A stretch of 20,208 nucleotides of DNA from JBBAFS01 sp041655255 (GTDB lineage Bacteria; Spirochaetota; Spirochaetia; Sphaerochaetales; Sphaerochaetaceae): the NCBI GenBank assembly GCA_041655255.1, contig JBBAFS010000026.1:1-20208 (forward strand), read 5' to 3'. This document shows, piece after piece, positions 14,980 to 20,208 of this stretch. Each line of letters begins with the position of its first letter. Within the stretch, counting starts at the first letter, position 1. A program made the position numbers and the translations under genes. The notes under the pieces are model-generated. The model was not told the DNA's origin. It made no database searches and saw only the letters and a list, made by a program, of their open reading frames with translations.

Positions 14980-15525
14980 ATGAGCCAATTAGAAGTAGAG
15001 GTAAAGCTCCATCTTAATGAACAAGACATCCCTTTATTAAAACAAAGCATTCTTTCATTATACCCACTTCACACTTTTGAGAGGGTTGATAAACACGATC
15101 TCTACTTTGTTCACCCTCAATACCCCTCAAAGGTACGACTCCGTATTGAAAAAGAGATGCTTCATCTCACCACCAAACAAAAGAGCATTGATGAGCAAGG
15201 TTTTGAAAGCAATAATGAAATTGAATTACCATTAGAAGTAGATAAACAACAAAAGACACTTTTGTTTCTCTCCTCTTTAGGGTATAGCTACGACTATGAA
15301 AAAACAAAAGTTGGCTTTGGCTTACACATAAAAGAGTTGACTATCGAAATTGTCGAAGTAGGGCCATTAGGGTGGTTTTTAGAAATTGAAATCCTTAGTG
15401 AAAAGGATGAATCATCTGTCACCCAGAGTAAAAACCGACTTGATGAACTTCTTACTTTGTTACATTTAGATAAAAAGAGCATTGAACAACGTCCCTATGA
15501 ACAATTACTAAAAGAGAGAGTATAA
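14980..15525 (+). CDS. CYTH-domain protein (class IV adenylate cyclase / triphosphatase family)
   Basis: This 181-residue cytoplasmic protein belongs to the CYTH superfamily, which binds triphosphorylated substrates in a beta-tunnel and includes CyaB-type adenylate cyclases, thiamine triphosphatases and inorganic triphosphatases. The defining ExExK motif is Glu5-Glu7-Lys9 (LEVEVKL). Further tunnel residues are visible in VRLRIE, LTTKQKS, NEIELPL and a late FLEIEIL strand pair. The length is typical of stand-alone CyaB-like members. The substrate cannot be told from sequence alone: cyclase and tripolyphosphatase are both possible. The start at ATG 14980 has GGAGAG about nine bases upstream, inside the end of the previous gene. 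The parvulin gene follows 3 nt after its stop, so the three genes are co-transcribed. Confidence 0.85.
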   Translation: MSQLEVEVKLHLNEQDIPLLKQSILSLYPLHTFERVDKHDLYFVHPQYPSKVRLRIEKEMLHLTTKQKSIDEQGFESNNEIELPLEVDKQQKTLLFLSSLGYSYDYEKTKVGFGLHIKELTIEIVEVGPLGWFLEIEILSEKDESSVTQSKNRLDELLTLLHLDKKSIEQRPYEQLLKERV

Positions 15526-15528
15526 GAG

Positions 15529-15810
15529 ATGGAAATGAGAGCAAGCCACATATTAGTTAAAGACCGAGCCTTAGCAGAAAGTCTATTAAAGAGACTCCGC
15601 CAAGGGGCAAACTTTGCCTCCCTTGCACGGGATTTCTCTACCTGTCCCTCTAAAAGCAAAGGCGGGGACTTAGGCTGGTTTACAGAAGGGGCAATGACAC
15701 CACCGTTTGAACAAGCGGTTAAACGCCTCTCAGTAGGTTCGTTAAGTAATGTGGTAAGAACATCATTTGGCTATCATATCATTAAGAAAACTGGTTCTCG
15801 TTCCACCTAG
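15529..15810 (+). CDS. Stand-alone parvulin peptidyl-prolyl isomerase (PpiC-like)
   Basis: This 93-residue protein is a single parvulin domain, the same length as E. coli PpiC, that speeds cis-trans isomerisation of peptidyl-prolyl bonds. Family blocks are in order: RASHILVKD at residues 4-12 (with the active-site His), FASLARDFSTCPSKSKGGDLGWF, and a C-terminal FGYHIIKK. There is no signal peptide, so it acts in the cytoplasm. ATG 15529 and ATG 15535 are both in frame; the second sits at a better distance from an AAGAG. The gene is the last of its operon, and its final 29 bp overlap the 3' end of the ABC ATPase gene on the other strand, with no terminator visible between them. Confidence 0.93.
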   Translation: MEMRASHILVKDRALAESLLKRLRQGANFASLARDFSTCPSKSKGGDLGWFTEGAMTPPFEQAVKRLSVGSLSNVVRTSFGYHIIKKTGSRST

Positions 15811-16573
15811 GAAGAATAAGAGGTTTATGACCAAATACCTCAATGTCTACTTCGACATTGTACACTTGTTCTAACTTCTCTTTAGTGAGCACATGCTCAA
15901 CTTCTCCTTGGGCTACAATGGCACCATCAAGCAACATCACCACATGATCACTAAAAGCACTTACTGCATTTAAATCGTGTAAGGTCGTAATCACCGTAAC
16001 CTGCTTTTCGTCAACTAAATTTCTTAATAGCTGCAATATCTCTTTTTGGTGATGGATATCTAAATGACTTACTGGCTCATCGAGCACCATAATGCGTGAT
16101 TGTTGTGCAATTGCGCGACTAATTAACATCCGTTGGTACTCACCACCAGATAACTCAATAATATTTCGATGAGAAAGATTGTCTAAGTTCATCATCCTCA
16201 AAGAGTCTTGAATAATAGAGTGATCACGTGAATCGAGAACAGAGAAACGGCCTTGATGGGCATACCGCCCCATAGCCACACTCTCATACACGGTAAAATC
16301 ATACTCAATGGGACTATATTGAGGAACGTAACTCAAGCTTCGAGCTAACTCTTTTTGGTTAAATGAAGAGATCTCTTTATTTCCGAGATACAGTGACCCT
16401 TTGGTGGGAGTTAATTGTCTTATAAGGTGACGAATCAGTGTTGTTTTTCCCGATCCATTTGGCCCAATAAGGGAGGTAAACTCCCCTTGAGGGAAAGAGA
16501 CACTCACATCATTGAACATCGATTTTTCACGATAAGAGAAATGAATATGTTTCATTACAATGGCAGAACTCAT
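15782..16573 (-). CDS. btuD: Cobalamin-type ABC transporter, ATP-binding protein
   Basis: This 263-residue ATPase powers the importer encoded with it. Motifs are complete: Walker A GPNGSGKTT (37-45), Q-loop Gln85, signature LSGGE (141-145), Walker B IMVLDE (161-166) and switch His199 (TTLHD). The order and the VPQYSP and MGRY segments are typical of the FecE/BtuD family for cobalamin, haem or siderophores. ATG 16573 has GGAG six bases upstream and overlaps the permease stop by 4 nt (ATGA), so translation is coupled. The C-terminal 60 residues (HKPLILPRW end) are usual for the family. Because a cobalamin riboswitch leads the operon, vitamin B12 or a corrinoid is the likely cargo; this substrate call is inference from context. 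Its 3' end overlaps the convergent parvulin gene by 29 bp. Confidence 0.92.
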   Translation of the reverse strand: MSSAIVMKHIHFSYREKSMFNDVSVSFPQGEFTSLIGPNGSGKTTLIRHLIRQLTPTKGSLYLGNKEISSFNQKELARSLSYVPQYSPIEYDFTVYESVAMGRYAHQGRFSVLDSRDHSIIQDSLRMMNLDNLSHRNIIELSGGEYQRMLISRAIAQQSRIMVLDEPVSHLDIHHQKEILQLLRNLVDEKQVTVITTLHDLNAVSAFSDHVVMLLDGAIVAQGEVEHVLTKEKLEQVYNVEVDIEVFGHKPLILPRWNENQFS

Positions 16574-17595
16574 CTGTTTCTCCTATATTGGACTAATAAG
16601 ATGAAAAACAGTGGTGTTCCAGCTAAAGCGGTAATCACACCAACAGGTAACTCACTAGGGGAGACGGCTGTTTTAGCAATAATGTCACTAGCGAGAGTAA
16701 TAATGGGACCACCAACCAAAGACAACAACAGGAGGTTTTTATGCTTAGGTCCTGTGATTAATCTAAAAATATGGGGGACCATTAACCCAACAAACCCAAT
16801 GACTCCACTAAAAGCAACAGTAACACTAATACCAAAGGTGGAAAGAAGCAAAAGAATTAATCTCACCTTTTTTACTGACACTCCCAGTGAGAGTGCAGCA
16901 TCTTCATTGAGCAATAAGATGTCTAACTCTTTTGTGTACAACACAAGAGGGCCAATAGTAATGAGAGAGACAACAGCTAAAATCGCTACCTTATCCCATG
17001 AACCAGAAGAAAAACTTCCCATTGTCCACTGCATAATTGCTTGCAGCTGTGAGCGATTTAAATACATCAATAATGTCATTAAAGCTGATAAAAAGAAGTT
17101 TAGTGCAATTCCTGTTAATAACAGTGTGGTTTGTGATCTTCTTGTCCCACCAGATAGAAGTATGATTAATAGCGAGGCCAATAAAGAACCCCCAAATGCA
17201 GCAGCAGGAACTTCCCACATTCCAGTAGCTCCACTTAAAAACCCCACATAGGCACCCAAGGCCACCCCAAAAGCAGCCCCACTGGAGATTCCTAATACAT
17301 AAGGGTCTGCCATCGGGTTTCTAAAAAGAGCTTGATACACCATCCCCCCTACAGCCAAGACTGAACCAACCAAAAGGGCCATAAGAGTTCTAGGAAGGCG
17401 TAAATTCCAAATTATGGTGTGCTGAGCAGCACTAAAAGCGGGTGTAGCGTGGTATACTCTTCCAGTAAAAAGAATCTGAAGCGTCTTGGAGATCTCAATA
17501 CCAGCGGCACCTACCACTAACGAATAGGCAAACAAAAGAGCTAACACGATAAGTAGCACTGGGAGAATAACACCAAGGCGTACACCCTTTTTCAT
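16570..17595 (-). CDS. btuC: Cobalamin-type ABC transporter, FecCD-family permease
   Basis: This 341-residue inner-membrane protein has about ten hydrophobic segments and is the membrane channel of the importer, working as a dimer with the ATPase. Family hallmarks are NLRLPRTLMALLVGSVLAVGGMVYQALFRNPMADPYVLGISSGAAFG (about residues 64-109), where the NPMADP and GISSGA stretches mark FecCD permeases, and a later SGVIGFVGLMVPHIFRLITGP, the coupling-helix region that contacts the ATPase. ATG 17595 starts 4 nt after the binding-protein stop. The ribosome binding site is weak, in line with coupled translation. Length and segment count are normal, so the gene looks intact. Confidence 0.93.
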   Translation of the reverse strand: MKKGVRLGVILPVLLIVLALLFAYSLVVGAAGIEISKTLQILFTGRVYHATPAFSAAQHTIIWNLRLPRTLMALLVGSVLAVGGMVYQALFRNPMADPYVLGISSGAAFGVALGAYVGFLSGATGMWEVPAAAFGGSLLASLLIILLSGGTRRSQTTLLLTGIALNFFLSALMTLLMYLNRSQLQAIMQWTMGSFSSGSWDKVAILAVVSLITIGPLVLYTKELDILLLNEDAALSLGVSVKKVRLILLLLSTFGISVTVAFSGVIGFVGLMVPHIFRLITGPKHKNLLLLSLVGGPIITLASDIIAKTAVSPSELPVGVITALAGTPLFFILLVQYRRNR

Positions 17596-17599
17596 AATC

Positions 17600-18535
17600 T
17601 TACATTCCTAAGGCAGTAATAGCATCCGAAAGCTCTTTTACTGCTTGAGCACTACGAGGACCTTGTCGTTCTAAGATGTTCTCTTCAAGACCAAAGATCG
17701 TATTATTTTTTACAGCGCTAAGAGAGGAGTAAAAACTATGGTTTTTAAACTCTTCAATGGATTCATCCATGCTAGAACCCCACATTGGTGCCATAATAAT
17801 AACATCGGGATCTGAGGCAATTAAAGACTCTAATTGAAATGACCATCCACTTCCAGAAGATGCGATATTATCTGCTCCGGCTAAAGTGATGATATCGTGA
17901 AGATAGGTATCACCTGTGGCGGTGAAATCTCCCCACTCACCAAAACCGGTAACGTAATATGCAGTTGGGCGGTTTTTACCAACGTTAGAGTGTTGGACTT
18001 CACTGACAATATCTCTCATCGAAGAGATTAACTGTTCAGCTACCTGTTTTGTTCCAGTGAGTTGCCCAACTTTTTCAATGAGTGAATACGTTCCTTCCAT
18101 ATCTTGATCTTCATCAAAATAAGCTATTTTAATGTGGGCCCGATCTAATGCCTCAACAGTCTCTTTTTGACCAATGTTGCTAATAATAACCACATCTGGT
18201 TCTAACGAGATGATTTTTTCAATACTAGGGGTCATTAAATCGCCAACTGAGACGATATCAAAGACTTCAGAGGGATAATCACAATAATCAGTTCGACCTA
18301 CAATCTTATCACCTAAGCCTAAGGCAAACAGAGTTTCAGTTACATTAGGACTTAAAGAGACAATCCTTTGGGGCTCTTTATCTAATGTGATGAGCTCCCC
18401 ACGCCAATCGATTACACTTAAATAATCACTTGCTTCAACAATTTGCTCTGGTGCTCCTTTAGCGACTAAAGGGATAACCAGCATGGTAAGTAATAGCAAA
18501 GAGATAATAATACGGAAGGGATTTCTTTGTTTCAT
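17600..18535 (-). CDS. btuF: Cobalamin-type ABC transporter, periplasmic substrate-binding protein
   Basis: This 311-residue protein captures the substrate outside the inner membrane and passes it to the permease. Residues 1-28 are a signal peptide (positive start, LLLLTMLVIPLVAKG, then AP) without a lipobox Cys, so it is probably soluble in the periplasm. BtuF/FhuD-type blocks are RIVSLSPNVTETLFALGLGDKIVGRTDYCDYP (about 57-88), PDVVIISN and an inter-lobe helix, followed by DPDVIIMAPMWGSS near residue 220. The start is ATG 18535: AGGAGG (18542-18547) lies six bases upstream, whereas a TTG at 18541 is too close. A 10-bp inverted repeat covers this start codon, and the cobalamin riboswitch lies upstream, so expression should fall when B12 is present. 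It is the first gene of the btuF-btuC-btuD operon. Confidence 0.92.
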   Translation of the reverse strand: MKQRNPFRIIISLLLLTMLVIPLVAKGAPEQIVEASDYLSVIDWRGELITLDKEPQRIVSLSPNVTETLFALGLGDKIVGRTDYCDYPSEVFDIVSVGDLMTPSIEKIISLEPDVVIISNIGQKETVEALDRAHIKIAYFDEDQDMEGTYSLIEKVGQLTGTKQVAEQLISSMRDIVSEVQHSNVGKNRPTAYYVTGFGEWGDFTATGDTYLHDIITLAGADNIASSGSGWSFQLESLIASDPDVIIMAPMWGSSMDESIEEFKNHSFYSSLSAVKNNTIFGLEENILERQGPRSAQAVKELSDAITALGM

Positions 18536-18599
18536 ACCCAACCTCCTATAGATAGTTATTGGGTATGAGACTGCACACCCGACCTATTCACCGTAGGTC
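18532..18599 (-). promoter_or_regulatory. Expression platform of the cobalamin riboswitch (start-codon sequestering hairpin)
   Basis: On the minus strand TCATACCCAA (plus 18559-18568) and TTGGGTATGA (18532-18541) form a perfect 10-bp stem that buries the btuF ATG and leaves AGGAGG in the loop. A rival stem pairs GGGTGTG (18574-18580) with CATACCC (18561-18567), 7 bp with one G-U and a 6-nt loop, which would free the start. Just upstream a 6-bp hairpin (18581-18586 with 18594-18599) exposes a 7-nt loop, a possible L13 partner for the aptamer. Confidence 0.72.
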
Positions 18600-18622
18600 C
18601 GACATCTCGTCGACAGGTTGTG

Positions 18623-18789
18623 AAGCGGCAGGTCTCCTGACTCGTAGGAATTGTGGTATGACCTTCCCAAAACTTTGTTTCAGTGGTTGCCATGTGGCAC
18701 ATACCATGACCGTACTTACAGTGGCGGGACCGTACGGGTATTTCACCCGTTTCCCTCTTAGCAGTTACATTGAAATAACTGAACCGCTT
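18623..18789 (-). ncRNA. Cobalamin (vitamin B12) riboswitch aptamer
   Basis: On the minus strand the order of conserved elements fits the cobalamin riboswitch family: P1 arm AAGCGG (plus 18784-18789), a hairpin AGTTA/TAACT, GGGAAACGGGTGAAAT, then GTCCCGCCACTGT, a long P5-P6 region closed by GGTATG/CATACC, then the B12 box AGTCAGGAGACCTGCC (18627-18642) and the closing P1 arm CCGCTT (18623-18628). Length and order are typical. It lies in the leader of the B12 importer operon and should switch it off when adenosylcobalamin or another corrinoid is bound. Confidence 0.95.
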
Positions 18790-18798
18790 GCTTTCTAA

Positions 18799-18827
18799 AT
18801 AGTACGACGGTAGAGCGTTTAAGTCAA
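18799..18827 (-). promoter_or_regulatory. Promoter of the B12 importer operon
   Basis: Minus-strand TTGACT (plus 18822-18827, 5/6), 17-bp spacer, TACTAT (18799-18804, 4/6). The predicted start near 18792 falls three bases before the first arm of the riboswitch, as expected. Confidence 0.78.
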
Positions 18828-18829
18828 TC

Positions 18830-18858
18830 TTGACGACCAGTAGCATAATAGCTAGGAT
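18830..18858 (+). promoter_or_regulatory. Promoter of rnhA, back to back with the B12 operon promoter
   Basis: TTGACG (18830-18835, 5/6), 17-bp spacer, TAGGAT (18853-18858, 4/6). The predicted start is about 18865, the A of the rnhA ATG. Its -35 box and that of the divergent promoter form the palindrome GTCAA-TC-TTGAC (18823-18834). Confidence 0.7.
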
Positions 18859-18864
18859 ACGGCT

Positions 18865-19314
18865 ATGCAAAAGAGACTTTTCATACACACTGATGGTGGT
18901 TGTATCGGAAACCCTGGAGTAGGGGGATGGGCCTTTGTTGTCTCGCAAGATGGCAAAGAACTCTTCAGTTCCAGTGGATACGACCCAGAAACCACAAACA
19001 ACCGCATGGAGATGACAGCCGTCATTGAAGCTCTTCGTTACCTTATCGATAAACATGATCGGAGTATCGAAGTCGAATTACACACCGACAGTCAGTATGT
19101 GAAAAATGGAATTACTACTTGGATAAAGAAGTGGAAAGAAAATGGATGGCGTACCGCCTCTAAAAATCCTGTTAAAAACCAAGACTTATGGATACGACTC
19201 GATGAATTAGCCGCATTACGAGAAGTGAGTTGGAACTGGGTTAAGGGACACTCTGGTGATTACTTTAATGAGAAGTGTGACTCCTTAGTTCAACAAGCGA
19301 TGAGGAAATCTTAG
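18865..19314 (+). CDS. rnhA: Ribonuclease HI
   Basis: This 149-residue cytoplasmic enzyme cuts the RNA strand of RNA-DNA hybrids, removing primers and R-loops. All catalytic residues are visible: Asp10 (HTDGGC), Glu49 (NNRMEMTAV), Asp75 (LHTDSQYV) and Asp139 (NEKCDSL), with the flexible-loop His129 (VKGHSG). The basic handle region WIKKWKENGWRTASKNPVKNQDLW is present, as in E. coli RNase HI, whose length (155) is similar. The ATG at 18865 has an AGGA seven bases upstream, but those bases overlap the -10 box of the promoter, so the message is probably leaderless or nearly so. The gene is divergent from the B12 operon. No terminator is visible after it: 19315-19411 holds nothing I can support before the tRNA-Lys promoter. 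Confidence 0.97.
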   Translation: MQKRLFIHTDGGCIGNPGVGGWAFVVSQDGKELFSSSGYDPETTNNRMEMTAVIEALRYLIDKHDRSIEVELHTDSQYVKNGITTWIKKWKENGWRTASKNPVKNQDLWIRLDELAALREVSWNWVKGHSGDYFNEKCDSLVQQAMRKS

Positions 19315-19411
19315 TTACACTAAATCTCTTAGGAGAATACATCATTTGAAGAACATTGGGAATAATTCATTTCTGGTTTAGTCTTAGTAATAACAAAAAA
19401 GGTTCGTTGTG

Positions 19412-19440
19412 TTGACACTTTTATCGAGTCTTGCTAATAT
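19412..19440 (+). promoter_or_regulatory. Promoter of tRNA-Lys
   Basis: Perfect TTGACA (19412-19417), 17-bp spacer, TAATAT (19435-19440, 4/6), with predicted start near 19447, nine bases before the mature tRNA. The architecture matches the tRNA-Met promoter. Confidence 0.82.
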
Positions 19441-19455
19441 CCAATTCGTTGTTAC

Positions 19456-19528
19456 GGGCCACTAGCTCAGCAGGTAGAGCAACGCCCTTTTAAGGCGTGG
19501 GTCACTGGTTCGAATCCAGTGTGGCTCA
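19456..19528 (+). tRNA. tRNA-Lys (anticodon TTT)
   Basis: A complete 73-nt cloverleaf: acceptor GGGCCAC with 19521-19527 (one G-U), D stem GCTC/GAGC, anticodon stem ACGCC/GGCGT, loop CTTTTAA with anticodon TTT at 19489-19491, variable loop GGGTC, T stem ACTGG/CCAGT and a canonical TTCGAAT T loop. The discriminator is A19528 and CCA is not encoded, as for tRNA-Met in this window. Confidence 0.96.
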
Positions 19529-19554
19529 ATAAAAATTTCGTCACTCTCATCTAT

Positions 19555-19586
19555 AGAATATCACTTAAACGTGGTATTCTTTTTTT
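19555..19586 (+). terminator. Terminator of tRNA-Lys
   Basis: A 10-bp stem (19555-19564 with 19571-19580, one G-U) around TTAAAC is followed by T19580-T19586. It lies 26 nt after the tRNA and 21 nt before the galM start, so galM needs read-through or an unseen promoter. Confidence 0.85.
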
Positions 19587-19607
19587 ATAGTATGGGAGGA
19601 AGCTTAT

Positions 19608-20208
19608 ATGATTACTAAAACAATACATGGAACCACTCAAGCAGGTGAGGTTGCTCACTTATACACCCTCAGTCAAGAACCATTTGAAGTGACCATCTCC
19701 ACCTATGGTGGAACCATCATTTCGTTAATCACACCAGATGCACATCATCATAAAAAGAATATAGTTCTTTCATACAATACACTCTCTGAATATGAACAAT
19801 CGAACGCTTTTTTAGGGTGCCTCATTGGACGAGTTGCAAACCGCATACGCAAAGGACACTTTTCTATTGGAGAGGAAACCTATACAGTTCCACTTTGGCT
19901 AGAGACAAGTAGTGCTATCCATGGAGGACCAAAAGGATTTTGTTACCAAAACTGGGAGGCAACTACGTCTGAGGATACACACAATTCAACTTTGTCTCTC
20001 ACATACTTGAGTAAAGATGGAGAGAACGGTTTTCCTGGTAATGTAAAAGTGCAAGTCGATTATAGCCTCACAAGTAAAGGTGAGTTAGAAATTTCTTATA
20101 GTGCAACTACTGATCAAACAACCCCATTGAATCTCACAAATCACTCCTACTTTAATCTTGGGAATACCCGTACTGTGACTGATCATGTAATCCACCTTCC
20201 AAAAAGAG
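19608..20208 (+). CDS. galM: Aldose 1-epimerase (galactose mutarotase), N-terminal part, cut by window end
   Basis: The frame is open from ATG 19608 to the last base, giving 200 residues of an enzyme usually about 340 long. GalM interconverts the alpha and beta anomers of galactose and glucose in the cytoplasm, feeding the Leloir pathway. Family blocks are clear: GRVANRIRKGHFSIGEETY (74-92) with substrate-binding Asn78-Arg79, HGGPKGF with His105, and TNHSYFNLG with His179; these two His correspond to the catalytic and binding His of known GalM enzymes. The catalytic Glu lies beyond the window. GGGAGGA (19594-19600) eight bases before the ATG is the best ribosome binding site in this part of the window. 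It follows the tRNA-Lys terminator closely. Confidence 0.93.
   Translation, partial: MITKTIHGTTQAGEVAHLYTLSQEPFEVTISTYGGTIISLITPDAHHHKKNIVLSYNTLSEYEQSNAFLGCLIGRVANRIRKGHFSIGEETYTVPLWLETSSAIHGGPKGFCYQNWEATTSEDTHNSTLSLTYLSKDGENGFPGNVKVQVDYSLTSKGELEISYSATTDQTTPLNLTNHSYFNLGNTRTVTDHVIHLPKR

Noticed and set aside
16415..17251. Open frame of 278 codons antisense to the B12 permease and ATPase
   Set aside because: The opposite strand carries two complete, motif-rich transporter genes; this frame is a shadow of their codon bias.
18556..19056. Open frame of 166 codons on the minus strand
   Set aside because: It lies across the riboswitch, both promoters and antisense to rnhA; its protein has no recognisable pattern, and rnhA explains the coding signal.
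19346..19381. Tiny TTG-started frame (11 codons) behind an AGGAGA between rnhA and tRNA-Lys
   Set aside because: Too short and with a weak start codon; an AGGAGA occurs easily by chance and nothing else supports translation.

Overview
This 20.2 kb window is dense bacterial chromosome, A+T-leaning by eye. It looks like part of a genome from a Gram-negative-type (diderm) bacterium: one gene encodes a very large secreted protein that ends in an outer-membrane beta-barrel, and another encodes a probable lipoprotein. Both tRNA genes lack an encoded CCA end. MutL is of the endonuclease type found in bacteria without MutH. The mix of a FecR-like plus barrel protein, a loose lipobox and the DHOD-like and acyltransferase pair suggests a spirochaete such as a Sphaerochaeta relative. 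That placement is inference from gene style, not proof.

Layout. (1) 1-3737, plus strand: the 3' end of an aspartate kinase gene with its terminator, then a short operon of a dihydroorotate-dehydrogenase-like flavoprotein, a lysophospholipid-type acyltransferase and a probable lipoprotein. (2) 3730-12292, minus strand: an HD-domain phosphohydrolase, a TtcA-like tRNA thiolase and a 1550-residue FecR / dead-phosphatase / beta-barrel protein form one tight operon; mutL follows after a strong terminator. (3) 12361-15810, plus strand: a small exported protein, tRNA-Met(CAT), an isolated DUF488 gene, then a membrane protein, a CYTH-domain protein and a stand-alone parvulin in one operon. (4) 15782-18827, minus strand: a complete vitamin B12-type ABC importer (binding protein, permease, ATPase) behind a clear cobalamin riboswitch and promoter. 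(5) 18830 to the end, plus strand: rnhA, tRNA-Lys(TTT) and the 5' part of galM.

How parts work together. The B12 operon reads as a self-contained regulated unit: promoter, aptamer, a hairpin that can bury the start codon, then binding protein, permease and ATPase with a 4-nt gap and a 4-nt overlap. Its promoter lies back to back with that of rnhA, and the two -35 boxes form one palindrome.

The strongest candidates for something undescribed are the three-part envelope protein, whose 5'-nucleotidase-like domain has lost nearly all metal ligands; the DUF488 gene, bracketed by two copies of a 37-bp promoter-like direct repeat as if inserted between tRNA-Met and the next operon; and a set of promoters whose predicted start points fall on the start codon, suggesting leaderless mRNAs.
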